Origin: Deltaproteobacteria bacterium
GTDB lineage: Bacteria > Myxococcota > Kuafuiibacteriia > Kuafuiibacteriales > Kuafuiibacteriaceae
Direction: 5' to 3'
Length of the DNA: 64,000 nucleotides
Assembly: GCA_011526105.1 (NCBI GenBank)
Contig: WYAZ01000128.1
Coordinates: forward strand, 1-64,000
A program made the translations under genes and the position numbers. Positions within the stretch are counted from its first letter, which is position 1; the number at the start of each line of letters is the position of its first letter. The notes under the pieces are model-generated. The model searched no databases, had not been told where the DNA came from, and was given only the letters and a program-made list of their open reading frames with translations. This document shows, in pieces, positions 7,495-16,169 of this stretch.

Positions 7495-8436
7495 ATGACT
7501 CGTGCTCTTCGATGGAGCATGCCACTCCCCATCCCGTCGGAACCCACCTCCCGCAGAACCGCCCCCGCGCGCTTGGACACCCGCCGCACCCGCGGCGCCG
7601 AGACCCCCGCTCCGATCACCTTGTCGCTCGGCAGGGCGGTCGACGAGGTCGTGAGGGCCTCCGATGCGAGCAGCGTCTCTCGTCCTGCCTCGGCCTGGGA
7701 ACAGGGCGGGCGCGCGAGCATCGACAAGGCGACCCAAAGGCACCGACGCGCCATCCTAGAGACCGGCGTCGGGATCTACTACGGCGCGAAATCGGACCTT
7801 CGCGCCGCGGAGAAGAGCGAAGGCAAGGGAGCTCGGACCCGATTCGTCGCCGCCCATGCAAAGGAGGGCGCCGACATCAAAGCGATCAGCGAGGGACTCG
7901 AGCTGTCGAGTTGCATCGGCTGGGCCATGAAGCACGTACGCGCCGCATATGCGGGCGCCGGGAAGTCAGAGCGCTGGAAGGAGATCGAGGCGATCGTTCG
8001 CGAAGACAGGCAGCGCGGCACCACCCTGGCTCGCGAACTCGAGAAGGACGGCTGGACCACCGTGCTCTACGCGCCGGACGCGGCCGGAGGGGGCGACGGA
8101 CACGCAAAGCGCGGACTCACCCGAGGCGTGTATCACGGCATCCCCGTACACGATCGACTCATCGGTCTCAACGCCGAGGGCCATGATCACCCGTTGGCTC
8201 GAAAGCTCGCGTCCGCCGGATTCTTCTTCGGTTTAGAGAACAGCGGCAGCCATACCTTCGTGGGTTCAAACGGCCGGGTCAGCGAGTTTCACTGGCGCGC
8301 CCACCCGGACGACGTCGATGCGATGTCCGATGCTCCGGCTCACCGCTTCTTGGACACGAGCGGCCTGCTCGTCTTCCCTCCGGGGTCCTGGCGCACCGAG
8401 GGGAAGAAGGTACGCCGGGGAGGGAGTTCCTCGTGA
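7495..8436 (+). CDS. hypothetical protein with Cys/His pattern (313 aa)
   Basis: No family is recognised. The first 75 residues are Arg/Pro/Ser-rich and probably disordered; a signal peptide is not apparent. The body contains SSCIGWAMKHVRAAY (Cys140 at a helix start) and later SGSHTFVGSNGRVSEFHW (His253, His266), an order of Cys then His on a strand that recalls papain/NlpC-type peptidases or amidases. The next gene shows the same Cys-helix / His-strand order, and the two overlap by 4 bases (GTGA), so they are translationally coupled and probably act together. The start is uncertain because the ribosome-binding site is weak; a later start is possible. Confidence 0.6.
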   Translation: MTRALRWSMPLPIPSEPTSRRTAPARLDTRRTRGAETPAPITLSLGRAVDEVVRASDASSVSRPASAWEQGGRASIDKATQRHRRAILETGVGIYYGAKSDLRAAEKSEGKGARTRFVAAHAKEGADIKAISEGLELSSCIGWAMKHVRAAYAGAGKSERWKEIEAIVREDRQRGTTLARELEKDGWTTVLYAPDAAGGGDGHAKRGLTRGVYHGIPVHDRLIGLNAEGHDHPLARKLASAGFFFGLENSGSHTFVGSNGRVSEFHWRAHPDDVDAMSDAPAHRFLDTSGLLVFPPGSWRTEGKKVRRGGSSS

Positions 8437-9158
8437 ACATGAAAGAGATCACCCTCCTCGCGCTTTCGTCCGCTCTGGTCCTGACTGTCCCACCTCGCGC
8501 CTTCGGGTCGGAGTCCTACCAGTCCACCCGCGACGAGATCGAACAGACCCGGCAGTCGCTTCGCCTCCGCCTCGAACGCGCGCGCACAAAGGCCGAACGA
8601 GCGAAGGTGCTCGATGAAGGCTCGGCGTATCTGTTTCACGCCATCACCGACGAGCTCGCGCCCCACTGGTACGGAACCACGTGGGCCTTCTCGGGGCTCT
8701 CGAACACACCCAAGCAGGGTGCGATCGCCTGCGGGACCTTCGTGGCGACGCTCCTCCAGCACGCGGGCTTCCGTCTCGACCGTGTGCAGATGGGTCGACT
8801 GGCGTCAGAGCACATCGCGCTCAGCCTCACTGGGGAATCGCAGCTGCGGCGCTATCGGCGACGGCCGGTCGACGAGGTGGTGGCCGAAGTCGTGGCCTGG
8901 GGGCCCGGGCTGTACATGGTCGGGCTCGACAACCACGCTGCGCTCGCGGTCGTGGACGAAGCGGGCACCCCTTGGCTGCTCCACTCGAGCTACGTGGGGA
9001 CTGCGCAGGTAGTGAAGGAAGCGCTGGGCGGCCCCAATCCGTTCAGCGTATCCCGCTATCGCGTGGTCGCCCGCTTGCTCGACGCGGAGATGGTTCGTGG
9101 ATGGCTGGAGGGCCGGCCCTTCGAGGCACGCGCCGATCACACACGACCGTCGCGCTGA
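8433..9158 (+). CDS. exported putative NlpC/papain-like protein
   Basis: 241 residues with a signal peptide ending near PRAFG-SES. After a helical Arg/Glu-rich segment (30-65) comes GAIACGTFVATLLQHAGF (Cys100 opening a helix) and later GLDNHAALAVVDE (His168 on a strand), the order of nucleophile and base in NlpC/P60-like hydrolases. This suggests peptidoglycan- or amide-directed activity in the periplasm, but family membership is inferred from pattern only. GTG 8433 is favoured because AGGGAG lies seven bases upstream and the start overlaps the preceding stop; ATG 8439 is an alternative. It converges with the MMPL exporter across a hairpin containing both stop codons. Confidence 0.65.
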   Translation: MNMKEITLLALSSALVLTVPPRAFGSESYQSTRDEIEQTRQSLRLRLERARTKAERAKVLDEGSAYLFHAITDELAPHWYGTTWAFSGLSNTPKQGAIACGTFVATLLQHAGFRLDRVQMGRLASEHIALSLTGESQLRRYRRRPVDEVVAEVVAWGPGLYMVGLDNHAALAVVDEAGTPWLLHSSYVGTAQVVKEALGGPNPFSVSRYRVVARLLDAEMVRGWLEGRPFEARADHTRPSR

Positions 9159-9189
9159 CGAGCCACACACACACAACGGATCGTCAGCG
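9153..9189. terminator. bidirectional terminator-like hairpin
   Basis: Perfect 9-bp inverted repeat CGCTGACGA (9153-9161) / TCGTCAGCG (9181-9189) around a 19-nt CA-rich loop, exactly between two convergent genes. The TGA stop of each gene lies inside an arm. No T-run is present on either side. Confidence 0.6.
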
Positions 9190-11595
9190 GTTCCGGGCTC
9201 GCCTCGAGCCCCAGGCGTCCAGGGCCAGCGGCAAGAACACACTCGTCGACAGGAACGTGAGCGAGATCCCGAGAATGGCCAACTCGGCCACGCTGCGCAG
9301 ACCCTTATGGTGCGCGATGATCATGGAGCCGAAGCCCATCAGATTCGCCGCCGAGGACAGCGTGGTGGCTGACACCGTGTATCGAAAGACGAGCCCAATA
9401 GAGCCCGGGCCTTCCTCGCGAAAACGTCGAAAGATGTGAAGCGCGTTGTCGATGCTCACGCCCACCACCAACGGCAGCACCGCCGAGTTGATGAAGTTGA
9501 GCTCCATCCCGAAGCTCGCCATGCCGCCCGCGATCGCGACGAATCCGAGCAAGAGCGAGCCCAGAACGACCAGCGCATGCGAGAGGCGGCGCAGGTCGAG
9601 GAGGATGACGAGGAAGACGATGAAGAAGGTGCCTCCCAGGATGAACGGACCGTCCTTGTAGATCACCTGAAAGACCGTGCCCGCGATCCAGTTCTCGGAG
9701 ACGATGGGCGCGTCGAGACCTCGCGCCACGAACTCATCGTGGACCTCACTCAGCTCGTCGGCCCAGTCGGCGACCTGACTGGACTCGTAGAACTGATAGT
9801 TCGACCGGACGATGAGCAGAGAGCCTTCCCCGGTGGTGGTTTGGAAGCGCTGCACAATCGAAGGCGGCAGGTCCTCGAGGCCGAAGGCCGAGACACGAGC
9901 GAGCGACAGGGCGTGATCGAAGCGCTCACGATCGACGGGCTCGAGGCGTTCGCGGTCGACGCGCTCGAGCTGACGCCGCAACAGAGCGATGCGCTCCAGC
10001 TTCTCGGCTTGCTCGGTGGGCAAGAGCTGCTCGAGCGAGAATGTCGTAGAGATGCCGCTGGGAAGCCCGGCCTCGGTTCGACGCGACACCACCCTGCGGA
10101 TCGCATCGGCGACCTTCGGGAGTTCGTCGTGGGTCCGAACAAAGACCATGGTCTGGGTGAACGTGTTGCCTAGGCTCTGCGAGATGTACTCGTCAAAGTC
10201 GGAGGCCGGACTCTCGCCCTTGATCTCCCGCCAGTTCGTGCGGAACTTCACCTCGCCGAGCGCGAGGGCCACCCCGGAATAGACGCAGAGCAGTGGGAGC
10301 CCAACGAGCACCAGGACGCGAACCCACGCTGGCACCCGAGGCCCCGAGCCCGCGATGGGCGCGTTCTTCCGGACCCGCATCGGCCGGAGGCGCTCGAGGG
10401 TCACATTCACCGCAGGAAAGATGAGCAGCGTGAGGAGCACGGTGAGGATGAGGCCCACCCCCGCGATGAGCCCAAACTCGCTGAAGCCCTGGAATCCGGC
10501 CAGAGACACCACGAAGAACGCACCCGCGTTCGTACCCGCGCTGCCGAGAAGTGAGCGGCCGGTGGTCCGCATCGCGGTGTGCTGTGCCTCCTCCGGTGCG
10601 AGACCTCGACCTCGCTCTTCGGTGTGTCGAAGCAAAAGGTGGATGCCGAACTCGATACCGAGCCCGGAGAGGATCGATACGAGAAAACCGCTGATGATGT
10701 TCAGGCGGCCGAAGGTGAGCTGAGCGAACGCGAGCGTGAAGGCCAGGCCGGACACGAGCGGAAGCGACAACACGACGAGCGTCCGGAGGCGTCGCGTGTA
10801 GAGCACGAGCAGGAGCACAACTGCCGCGAAGGCGAGCATCGAAGCGCGTTGCAGATCGCGGGACAGAATCGCGTTGTCTTCGAGGCGAACGACGAGCGAA
10901 CCTGTGAAGCGAAGCTCGAGGTCCTCGGGAAAGCCGCCCGTACGGCGTAGGTCATAGGCGACCTGCTCGAGCTTCGCCTGGGTGACGCGCGCTCGGCCCA
11001 GATCCCCGGCCTCCCCGGACACCGCGATGAAGACATAGAGATAGCGACCGTCGTTGCCGTACAGATAGGGATCGCTGGGCAAGTCGAGTTTTCGGGCTTC
11101 CTCGCGGAAGCGTTCGCGCAGGTCGAGATCGAGCCCCTCGTCGGGCGTCTCGAGCCCCAAACCCAGCCCCGCGGCTTCGACTTTTCGGGCGTCCAGCGCA
11201 TCGGTGACCTCTTCGAGCAGCTCGTCGAGCGACTGGACGCTCAGATACAAGAGTTGACGCTCCTCGATGAAGTCGACGTCGAGCCGCGACTGAACAAAGC
11301 GAACCTCGGGGAGCGCCCGAAGCCGGAGGTCATAAGCCTGCGCGAAGCGCTCGGCCGTCGGCCGGTCGCGGGCGTCGATCGCTACCACCGCGTGCGCCAC
11401 CCCTCCCGATAGTCGTTCCCCGGATCGCAGATCCCGAACCGCCTGGTAGTCCTCCGGGAGCAGGGCGGTGAGGCTGGACTCGAAGCCCAGCTTGCTCGCG
11501 AAGTAAACCGGCGCAAGCAGCGAGAGCGTAGACAGCGCGAGAATCCAGCCCGCGTGGCGGGTGGAGAAACGTGCCCATCTCTCGAGCGTAGTCAC
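9184..11595 (-). CDS. MMPL/RND superfamily exporter
   Basis: An 803-residue integral membrane protein with the two-fold RND layout: TM1 near 15-35 (GWILALSTLSLLAPVYFASK), a large periplasmic loop (about 40-230), a five-to-six-helix block (about 240-400), TM7 near 430-450, a second large loop (450-630) and a final helical block (635-795). FLVSILSGLGIEFGIHLLLR and LPLVVGVSIDNALHIFRRF are the repeated TM4-like segments of MMPL/HpnN-type transporters. The class exports lipids or hydrophobic molecules such as hopanoids using the proton gradient; the actual cargo is unknown. The start codon is GTG with no strong ribosome-binding site. A propeller-like lipoprotein lies 62 bp upstream on the same strand. 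Confidence 0.88.
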   Translation of the reverse strand: MTTLERWARFSTRHAGWILALSTLSLLAPVYFASKLGFESSLTALLPEDYQAVRDLRSGERLSGGVAHAVVAIDARDRPTAERFAQAYDLRLRALPEVRFVQSRLDVDFIEERQLLYLSVQSLDELLEEVTDALDARKVEAAGLGLGLETPDEGLDLDLRERFREEARKLDLPSDPYLYGNDGRYLYVFIAVSGEAGDLGRARVTQAKLEQVAYDLRRTGGFPEDLELRFTGSLVVRLEDNAILSRDLQRASMLAFAAVVLLLVLYTRRLRTLVVLSLPLVSGLAFTLAFAQLTFGRLNIISGFLVSILSGLGIEFGIHLLLRHTEERGRGLAPEEAQHTAMRTTGRSLLGSAGTNAGAFFVVSLAGFQGFSEFGLIAGVGLILTVLLTLLIFPAVNVTLERLRPMRVRKNAPIAGSGPRVPAWVRVLVLVGLPLLCVYSGVALALGEVKFRTNWREIKGESPASDFDEYISQSLGNTFTQTMVFVRTHDELPKVADAIRRVVSRRTEAGLPSGISTTFSLEQLLPTEQAEKLERIALLRRQLERVDRERLEPVDRERFDHALSLARVSAFGLEDLPPSIVQRFQTTTGEGSLLIVRSNYQFYESSQVADWADELSEVHDEFVARGLDAPIVSENWIAGTVFQVIYKDGPFILGGTFFIVFLVILLDLRRLSHALVVLGSLLLGFVAIAGGMASFGMELNFINSAVLPLVVGVSIDNALHIFRRFREEGPGSIGLVFRYTVSATTLSSAANLMGFGSMIIAHHKGLRSVAELAILGISLTFLSTSVFLPLALDAWGSRRARNR

Positions 11596-11657
11596 GGGGT
11601 GCTTCTAGCAGGTCCAGAAGCGGAGAGCATGAGCCCAATTCGACCCCGTCCAGGACT

Positions 11658-13028
11658 CTACTGGGGGATCTCGAGGCGGCTGATCCCGGAGCCGTGGGTC
11701 ACGAGAAAGACGAATCGCCCGTCCAATGTCATGTCGACCCCGGCCACGTTGCGACCGATCCCGGACAGGACGTCGCACCATCGGCCGCGGTCCCATACCT
11801 GCACCGCGCCCGAACCTCCGGCCACCAAGGGCCGCCCATCCTCGAGGAACAGTCCTCGGGAGAGATCGGGAATCAGCTCGGGGAAGTCGAGCCATTGTTG
11901 CTCGGCGTTGAGGACGTGAAGATATCTGCCTCCGGAGATGACGCCGAACTGCCCCTGGTCTCCGCGGAACATACCTACGACGTCGCGCTCGAGCTCACGG
12001 CTCAACGACCACGCGAGTCCGTCGAACGAGTAGACGCGCCGGCCAACGGCACCGAGCATCCGACGCGCAGAGGAGACCACCACGAAGCTGAGCGGCTCCG
12101 GGGTATCGAGTTCTTCAGACCTCAACGCGACCACGTCGATGCTGCGGGCGCCGACCACTCCGAGCGACGCGCTCGTTGGAGCCTCGGAGGCGATGGTGGT
12201 GCCGTCGGGTGCGATCGAGACGGACCAGCGGACGGCGGGCAGGCTCGCGCTGCTCGTGATCGTGCCATCAGACAGGCTGATCCGAAGGACCTGGCCGTCG
12301 GAGCTCGTGGCGATCGCGTAGTCGCTCGATCGATCCCAATCGAGACCCGTCACGATGCGGGTGGACCTCGCGAGCGGCAGCCGCGAGTAGGAGCTCAACC
12401 CGTCCAGAAAGGCGATCTCGCCCCCTCCGTCCGGTTCGGACCTGAAGTGAGGCTCGAGCCCGCCGGCCAAGAGGACCCGTTCGGCATCGAGCGCGACGAC
12501 GGCACGAAAGGAGTTGAGCGAATCGTCACCCGCGGTGGGCTCCGAGATCGCGCGGAACTCGGGGCACGGCGGGATCGATCGGGGAGGGACACGCCAGGGA
12601 AACAGGGCGGCGTCAAACGTAGGCTCGCCCTGCCAAGGACCCCCGGGCGCGTTCGTGCGGAGCGCAAGGTCCGGAGGGTCGACCGGCCGAGCGCCCTCGC
12701 CTTCGTACGTGCGAAGCTCCCCGGCCTCAATCTCGAGATCGGCGAGCGAGCTGCGGTACAGCAGCGCGAGAACTGCGGCGTCTTCCGCGTTTTCGATCGA
12801 CACCCTTCGAGGCGAGAGGTCACTGAGATCCAGCGCGGCCGCGACCGCATACTCACCCTCTATCTCCCGTTCGAAGAAGAAGAGCGCAGATTTGTAGTCG
12901 CCCTCGGAGACCGCCCCAGGGATCTCCAAGAACCGCTGGGAGGTTTGGCAACTGAGGCCCAGCGACGCGAGGAGCGCCCCAAGGATGCTTCGAGTGGTCC
13001 GTCCTCTCACCCGCGGCGAATATCTCAC
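11658..13028 (-). CDS. beta-propeller-like lipoprotein
   Basis: From GTG 13028 the product is about 456 residues, beginning with an Arg-rich n-region and a hydrophobic stretch ending in lipobox LGLSC (Cys27). The body carries repeated short units such as SSDYAIATSSDGQVLRISL, SIAPDGTTIAS and MTLDGRFVFLV, the strand-turn-strand look of a WD40/PQQ-type propeller. No catalytic residues can be assigned; it is probably a periplasmic or outer-membrane-bound scaffold or binding protein. GTG 13010 is an alternative start; the open frame further upstream to 13349 runs opposite the barrel gene and is not expected to be coding. It sits upstream of the exporter on the same strand, which may indicate a shared transport role. 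Confidence 0.65.
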   Translation of the reverse strand: MRYSPRVRGRTTRSILGALLASLGLSCQTSQRFLEIPGAVSEGDYKSALFFFEREIEGEYAVAAALDLSDLSPRRVSIENAEDAAVLALLYRSSLADLEIEAGELRTYEGEGARPVDPPDLALRTNAPGGPWQGEPTFDAALFPWRVPPRSIPPCPEFRAISEPTAGDDSLNSFRAVVALDAERVLLAGGLEPHFRSEPDGGGEIAFLDGLSSYSRLPLARSTRIVTGLDWDRSSDYAIATSSDGQVLRISLSDGTITSSASLPAVRWSVSIAPDGTTIASEAPTSASLGVVGARSIDVVALRSEELDTPEPLSFVVVSSARRMLGAVGRRVYSFDGLAWSLSRELERDVVGMFRGDQGQFGVISGGRYLHVLNAEQQWLDFPELIPDLSRGLFLEDGRPLVAGGSGAVQVWDRGRWCDVLSGIGRNVAGVDMTLDGRFVFLVTHGSGISRLEIPQ

Positions 13029-13105
13029 GAAACACCCGGCCAGGGCGATCGAGCATCCGTGAAGCTCAAAGACCAGTGAGCCACAAAGGGCATACGCTCC
13101 CACCG

Positions 13106-14515
13106 ATGTGTACTCCAAACACGAGGCGCCTCTGGCCCGCTCTGAGCGCGGTCCTCTCGGTCGGCCTCGGAGCACTCGCGAGCGCCGATGCGAGTCCCGA
13201 GCCAAACACGCGGTGGCGCGTCGATCGGGCGCTACCCGTCCCGGCGTGGTTACACTTCGGGCTCGAGCACCGACTGCGCTTCGAACACCTCGAAGATGAG
13301 TTCCGCACGCCCACGCGAGAGAACTCGTCCGCGCTGTCCATGCGAACACTTCTGTCGGCCGAGCTCCGGTTCGAGTCCGTGGTCATCGGCGCCGAGATGC
13401 AAGACTCACGCGTGTATGCGAGTGAGACCACACCGCTCAACACGACGCACGGCAACGCGGTCGAGCTCCTTCAGGGCTATGCGAGCCTCCGGCGGAATGG
13501 CGTCTTCGCCTCCGGCGACACGACGTGGTTGACGGTGGGCCGCTTCACGGTGGACGCAGGCAGTCGGCGCCTCGTCGCCCGCAACGAGTACCGGAACACC
13601 ATCAACGGATTCACCGGCATCGACGCCCAGTGGAGCAGCGCGGACGACCATGCGATGCGAGCCTTCGCGGCGCTTCCGGTCATGCGGCGACCTGCGGAGG
13701 AGGCCGAGCTCCGCGACAACCTCGTGGTCTTCGATCGTGAGAACGCCAATGCGCTCTTTTGGGGGGTGTTCTTCACCTCGGCGCCCTTCGCAGCGCAGCT
13801 GCGGCTCGAGGCCTACCTGTTCGGCCTGCATGAACGAGACGGCCGGGACGCCCCCTCGGCCGATCGGCAGCTCGCGACGCCCGGGGTGAGGTTGCTTCGT
13901 CCCGCGGCCGACGGAGAATTCGACTTTCAGCTCGAGCTCATGCTGCAACTCGGCCGCTCGCGAGCGAGCACCCGCGCGAACGACACCGTTGATCTCGAGC
14001 ATCGCGCGGGCGCTCTCCATGCCTCCGTCGGATACCGGCTGAAGGCCGCCTGGAATCCTCGCTTCATCGTCCTCTACGACTTTGCGAGCGGCGACGGAGA
14101 CCCGAAGGATGGAACCAACGCTCGTTTCGACACGCTCTTTGGCGCCCGTCGTTTCGACTTTGGTCCGACCGGGCTCTACGGGCCGCTCGGGCGCAGCAAC
14201 ATCAGCTCGCCTGGGCTCCGAGTGGAGCTCTCGCCGCATGTCACGCTGAACGGCTTCGTGGCGTATCGGCTCGTCTGGCTCGCCTCCGCAACGGACGCCT
14301 GGACTGCCGCCGGTCTGCGCGATGAGAGCGGACTGTCCGGACAGCACCTTGGTCAACAGCTCGAGGGCCGCCTCCGCTGGAACGTGCTAACGGACAATCT
14401 CGCCTTCGAAGTCGGGGCCGCATACTTCGTGCGGGGGGCCTTCGCGACCGACGCACAAGGGGGAGACAACACGAATCCTGTGTTCATCTACTCTCAGCTC
14501 ACCGGGAAGATCTAG
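13106..14515 (+). CDS. alginate-export-family outer-membrane barrel protein
   Basis: 469 residues. The start at ATG 13106 (MCTPNTRRLWPALSAVLSV) gives a signal peptide ending near ASADA; GTG 13076 is an alternative. The mature part alternates polar and hydrophobic strands in the manner of an AlgE-like beta barrel: LEHRLRFEHLEDEFRTP, LLSAELRFESVVIGAEMQDS, TVGRFTVDAGSRRLVARNEY and RFDTLFGARRFDFGPTGLYG. The segment DAGSRRLVARNEYRNT is typical of the Alginate_exp family. The family forms outer-membrane exit channels for anionic polysaccharide; the actual substrate here is unknown because no alginate genes are nearby. Divergent from the propeller lipoprotein with 77 bp between starts. Confidence 0.8.
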   Translation: MCTPNTRRLWPALSAVLSVGLGALASADASPEPNTRWRVDRALPVPAWLHFGLEHRLRFEHLEDEFRTPTRENSSALSMRTLLSAELRFESVVIGAEMQDSRVYASETTPLNTTHGNAVELLQGYASLRRNGVFASGDTTWLTVGRFTVDAGSRRLVARNEYRNTINGFTGIDAQWSSADDHAMRAFAALPVMRRPAEEAELRDNLVVFDRENANALFWGVFFTSAPFAAQLRLEAYLFGLHERDGRDAPSADRQLATPGVRLLRPAADGEFDFQLELMLQLGRSRASTRANDTVDLEHRAGALHASVGYRLKAAWNPRFIVLYDFASGDGDPKDGTNARFDTLFGARRFDFGPTGLYGPLGRSNISSPGLRVELSPHVTLNGFVAYRLVWLASATDAWTAAGLRDESGLSGQHLGQQLEGRLRWNVLTDNLAFEVGAAYFVRGAFATDAQGGDNTNPVFIYSQLTGKI

Positions 14516-14547
14516 AGCTCATCTCAAAACCCCCGACCGAGGACACA

Positions 14548-15405
14548 CTACCGACGCACGAGCTGGATGAAGCAGCGCGGACAGCTGAAGTGGATGCGCT
14601 CGAGGCCAGTGGGCAAGCTGACTCCGGTGCAGGTGCCTCCGAGTTCGGAGAACTGAGCCAGGTACTCAAAGTTGTCGAGCAGGTGGTACCGACCGAGCTC
14701 GAGGCCGCTCCAGAGCTGGACGAGGCTGTAGCTGCAGGTGGGACCAGGGAGATCGCTCGCGTGCAGGACCGAGCCCATGACCTCTTGGCCCGAGAAAGGC
14801 CAGACGCCGCAGTTCGATTGCTCGACCTCAAACTGGAACTCGACGCCTGCGGCCGCACAGAAGTTGGTGCAGGAGCTCGAACCATCGTCGCACTCGAGGC
14901 AGTCGCCGCACTCTGGACATGAAGGAGTCAGGTGGCAGGTGCGTGGATCCGGGCGGCACTCTGCGAGACATTCTCCGTCGATGCAGCTCGTTCCGCTCCG
15001 CCCGACTCCCAAGCATGGGTCGGCGATTCGATCGGCGCCGCCGCAGTCGCGCGACGTGACACACGAAGGCGGGCCGGCGTCCGGCTGGAGCCCAGCATCC
15101 CCCCTTGGAGGCGGGCCCCCGTCGGAGCAGTCGACGGTGTAGTAGACGCACCGCTCGCTTTGGCAGGTGAAGAAGAAGCCGCAGCCGCAGCCGCTCAGTC
15201 CCGAGCAACCTTGCCCCTCTCCGGGCACCGCGCAGTCTTGGAAGTGTCGACACTCGGGCTCACCACCGTCCGGAGGTGCGCTCCGGGCATCGGGCGTCTC
15301 TTCGATGACGACTTCGTGGCCGCTCAGGCCAGTTCGCCCGCAGGCAAAGCTCAGGGAACTGACAACGAGCGAGGTGATCAGAAGTCTGAAGAAGCACCGG
15401 GACAC
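14548..15405 (-). CDS. Cys-rich lipoprotein of unknown function
   Basis: 285 residues. Lipoprotein signal with lipobox LSFAC, a Pro/Asp/Gly linker, then a dense Cys region (residues about 50-190) with motifs such as CSGLSGCGCGFFFTCQSERC and CPECGDCLECDDGSSSC, probably forming many disulphides at the cell surface. The C-terminal 90 residues are a globular domain with a final pair of Cys (FSCPRCF) near the end. The layout is common among Myxococcota surface lipoproteins. No enzymatic motif is visible. It lies 84 bp downstream of pal on the same strand and converges with the barrel gene. Confidence 0.75.
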   Translation of the reverse strand: MSRCFFRLLITSLVVSSLSFACGRTGLSGHEVVIEETPDARSAPPDGGEPECRHFQDCAVPGEGQGCSGLSGCGCGFFFTCQSERCVYYTVDCSDGGPPPRGDAGLQPDAGPPSCVTSRDCGGADRIADPCLGVGRSGTSCIDGECLAECRPDPRTCHLTPSCPECGDCLECDDGSSSCTNFCAAAGVEFQFEVEQSNCGVWPFSGQEVMGSVLHASDLPGPTCSYSLVQLWSGLELGRYHLLDNFEYLAQFSELGGTCTGVSLPTGLERIHFSCPRCFIQLVRR

Positions 15406-15489
15406 GATGGCAAGCTGTCATCCCGGACGGGCTTGGTCGAGGCCTCGAGAGGTCTTCGGAACCTGAAATTCGCGAGCGGGCGGCCTCGT

Positions 15490-15996
15490 TTAGCGACCGG
15501 TCCAGTAGGACGCGATCGAGTCACCCACCAGCGGGTGCTTCTTCAGGTTCACGCGGAACTCGGCGCGGCGGTTCTTCGCGTGGGCCTCGGGACCAAAGGA
15601 GACCGGGATCTCCTCACCGTAGGAGATCGTGCGGACGCGCGTGCCGTCGAGACCAGCCGACACCATGTACTTCTGGATCGAGTCGGCGCGGCGCTGACCG
15701 AGCGCCAGGTTGTACTCGACGGAGCCGGTCTCGTCGCAGTGACCCTCGACCTCCACGTCGAGCTTCGGGTGACGGCGCATGATGCCCACGTTCTTTGCCA
15801 GCGCATCGGCGCTGTCCTTGGTAATGAGGGCGGAGTCGAACTCGAAGTGGACCCGCTGGAAGTTCCGCACGAGCTCGGCCGCGGCGGCGCGATCGGCGGC
15901 GTGGGGGTCGACCTTGGGGGCTTCCACCGGCGCCGGCGCTGTCGCGCATGCGGCAAATGTGAAGCTGAGGGTCAGGCTGAGTGCGATTCGGTTCAT
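15490..15996 (-). CDS. pal: peptidoglycan-associated OmpA-family lipoprotein (Pal)
   Basis: 168 residues. The signal peptide ends in lipobox FAAC (Cys17), followed by a short Pro/Ala linker. Residues 48-155 are an OmpA/Pal domain: VHFEFDSALI, then VEVEGHCDETGSVEYNLALG with the diaminopimelate-binding Asp/Arg region, GQRRADSIQKYM and NRRAEFRV near the end. Pal anchors the outer membrane to peptidoglycan within the Tol-Pal system. A strong ribosome-binding site GGAGG (five bases before ATG) sets the start. No tol genes are adjacent, so this may be a Pal paralogue rather than the main Tol-Pal subunit. Confidence 0.88.
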   Translation of the reverse strand: MNRIALSLTLSFTFAACATAPAPVEAPKVDPHAADRAAAAELVRNFQRVHFEFDSALITKDSADALAKNVGIMRRHPKLDVEVEGHCDETGSVEYNLALGQRRADSIQKYMVSAGLDGTRVRTISYGEEIPVSFGPEAHAKNRRAEFRVNLKKHPLVGDSIASYWTGR

Positions 15997-16065
15997 GAAG
16001 TCCTCCAGGGTCATCGATGTAGGCCGATGTCCGATGTGCTCCCCATTTTCACCAGATCGATCACC

Positions 16066-16082
16066 CTGGCAAATTTTTGGCT
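16066..16082 (+). promoter_or_regulatory. possible sigma-54 promoter upstream of the pirin gene
   Basis: CTGGCAAATTTTTGGCT matches the -24/-12 layout: invariant GG (16068-16069) and GC (16080-16081) separated by ten bases, with CTGGCA at the -24 box; the -12 box (TGGC rather than TTGC) is imperfect. The start of transcription would fall near 16093, about 75 bases before the proposed start codon. Confidence 0.35.
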
Positions 16083-16169
16083 GATTTCCCCAGGACCTCC
16101 GGATTGTCTCGGCGGGCCGGGGCGTTATGCTCGACGCCCACAACCTGCGGCGAGCCAAAGTTGAAGAAA

